Below, one piece after another: positions 6,191-6,466 of a stretch of 6,466 bases of DNA. Origin of the DNA: an uncultured Clostridia bacterium (lineage in GTDB: Bacteria; Bacillota; Clostridia; Oscillospirales; Acutalibacteraceae); the NCBI GenBank assembly GCA_937912175.1, contig CALDOU010000018.1, positions 1 through 6,466 of the forward strand, in the 5' to 3' direction. Under the pieces are notes generated by a model. The model searched no databases. It was not told the DNA's origin and saw only the letters and a program-made list of their open reading frames with translations. The first letter of the stretch is position 1. Each line of letters starts with the position of its first letter. The position numbers were made by a program, and so were the translations under genes.

Positions 6191-6466
6191 ATGTCTAAAG
6201 TACTTAAAAAGGAAACTATAAGTCTTCCGGAGGGTTTTAAAGTTGAATCTTATGAAAAGCAAAAACTGCCAATAAACATAGAATGTATATGTGATTGGAT
6301 TGAATCGTTTTTGACTTATATGAAGGATGATGATAAAGGGAAACAATTTGCCAATAGTCTTTCAGTCGCCAATAAAATAATTGGTGGATGGTTGAAACAA
6401 ATTCAAAAAATTAAAGCCGATTTGACAAAAAGCGATGTTAAAAAAAGTGATATTAAAAAGCAATTA
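6191..6466 (+). CDS. Unrecognised lysine-rich protein, N-terminal 92 residues (runs off the window)
   Basis: The frame opens with ATG at 6191 and is still open at the last base, giving 92 residues. I do not recognise the family. The visible part has no signal peptide and no membrane segment, so it is probably cytoplasmic. Lysine makes up 18 of the 92 residues. Residues 28-45 (hydrophobic/aromatic with two Cys at 32 and 34 and Trp36) and 52-78 look helical and amphipathic, and the region from about 70 on is charged and could form a coiled coil. Residues 80-89 are two tandem copies of a KSD(V/I)K pentapeptide. The gene is divergent from the cell-wall block and shares its intergenic region, but this does not show a shared role. 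The promoter and ribosome binding site make the coding call firm although the gene is incomplete. Confidence 0.8.
   Translation, partial: MSKVLKKETISLPEGFKVESYEKQKLPINIECICDWIESFLTYMKDDDKGKQFANSLSVANKIIGGWLKQIQKIKADLTKSDVKKSDIKKQL
6428..6457 (+). repeat. Two tandem 15-base units inside the divergent gene
   Basis: Units 6428-6442 and 6443-6457 are identical at 13 of 15 bases and are in frame, encoding KSDVK and KSDIK. Both differences are transitions; one is a synonymous third-position change (AGC/AGT) and the other changes Val to Ile. More copies may follow beyond the window edge, since the next codon is again Lys. Confidence 0.6.

Noticed and set aside
6104..6346. Minus-strand open frame of 80 residues at the right side.
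   Set aside because: It is antisense to the divergent gene and its promoter, has no ribosome binding site, and its Phe/Ile/Tyr-rich make-up is what the complement of an A-rich coding strand gives.
1..6466. Mobile elements, CRISPR arrays, tRNA or rRNA genes, and phage or defence genes.
   Set aside because: No direct-repeat array, transposase, terminal inverted repeats or structured RNA gene is apparent; the window is nearly filled by cell-wall genes.

Overview
The window is AT-rich and comes from a bacterium that is most likely a low-GC Firmicute of class Clostridia. The evidence is strong GGAGG-type ribosome binding sites, a division transpeptidase with two C-terminal PASTA domains, and MraY/FtsW/MurG sequences of clostridial (Ruminococcaceae/Oscillospirales-like) style. 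Many cysteines on the outer side of the transpeptidase fit an anaerobe. This placement is read from protein character, not from a database search.

Layout: almost everything lies on the minus strand and reads right to left as one tight block. The order is a PASTA-containing class B penicillin-binding protein (SpoVD/FtsI/PBP2x type, 5974-3752), mraY (3692-2649), ftsW (2611-1385), murG (1344-217) and the 5' part of a gene for an ASCH-domain protein (204 to the window edge). The gaps are 59, 37, 40 and 12 bases, each gene has its own ribosome binding site, and no terminator is visible between them, so they are probably co-transcribed. An AT-rich divergent intergenic region of about 215 bases (5975-6190) holds candidate promoters for both directions and an imperfect inverted repeat. 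To its right, on the plus strand, begins an unrecognised lysine-rich gene (6191 to the window edge) with a good promoter and a very strong ribosome binding site.

How the genes work together: MraY makes lipid I at the membrane, MurG turns it into lipid II, and the SEDS polymerase FtsW with its partner transpeptidase polymerises and crosslinks lipid II outside, probably at the septum. The block therefore holds the membrane stages of septal peptidoglycan synthesis. The other usual division and cell wall (dcw) members (mraZ, rsmH, ftsL, murE, murF, murD, murC/murB, ftsQ, ftsZ) are absent from this window. Most of the window is ordinary housekeeping DNA. The less ordinary parts are the two ends: the ASCH-domain gene coupled to murG, and the unknown divergent gene with an in-frame tandem repeat.
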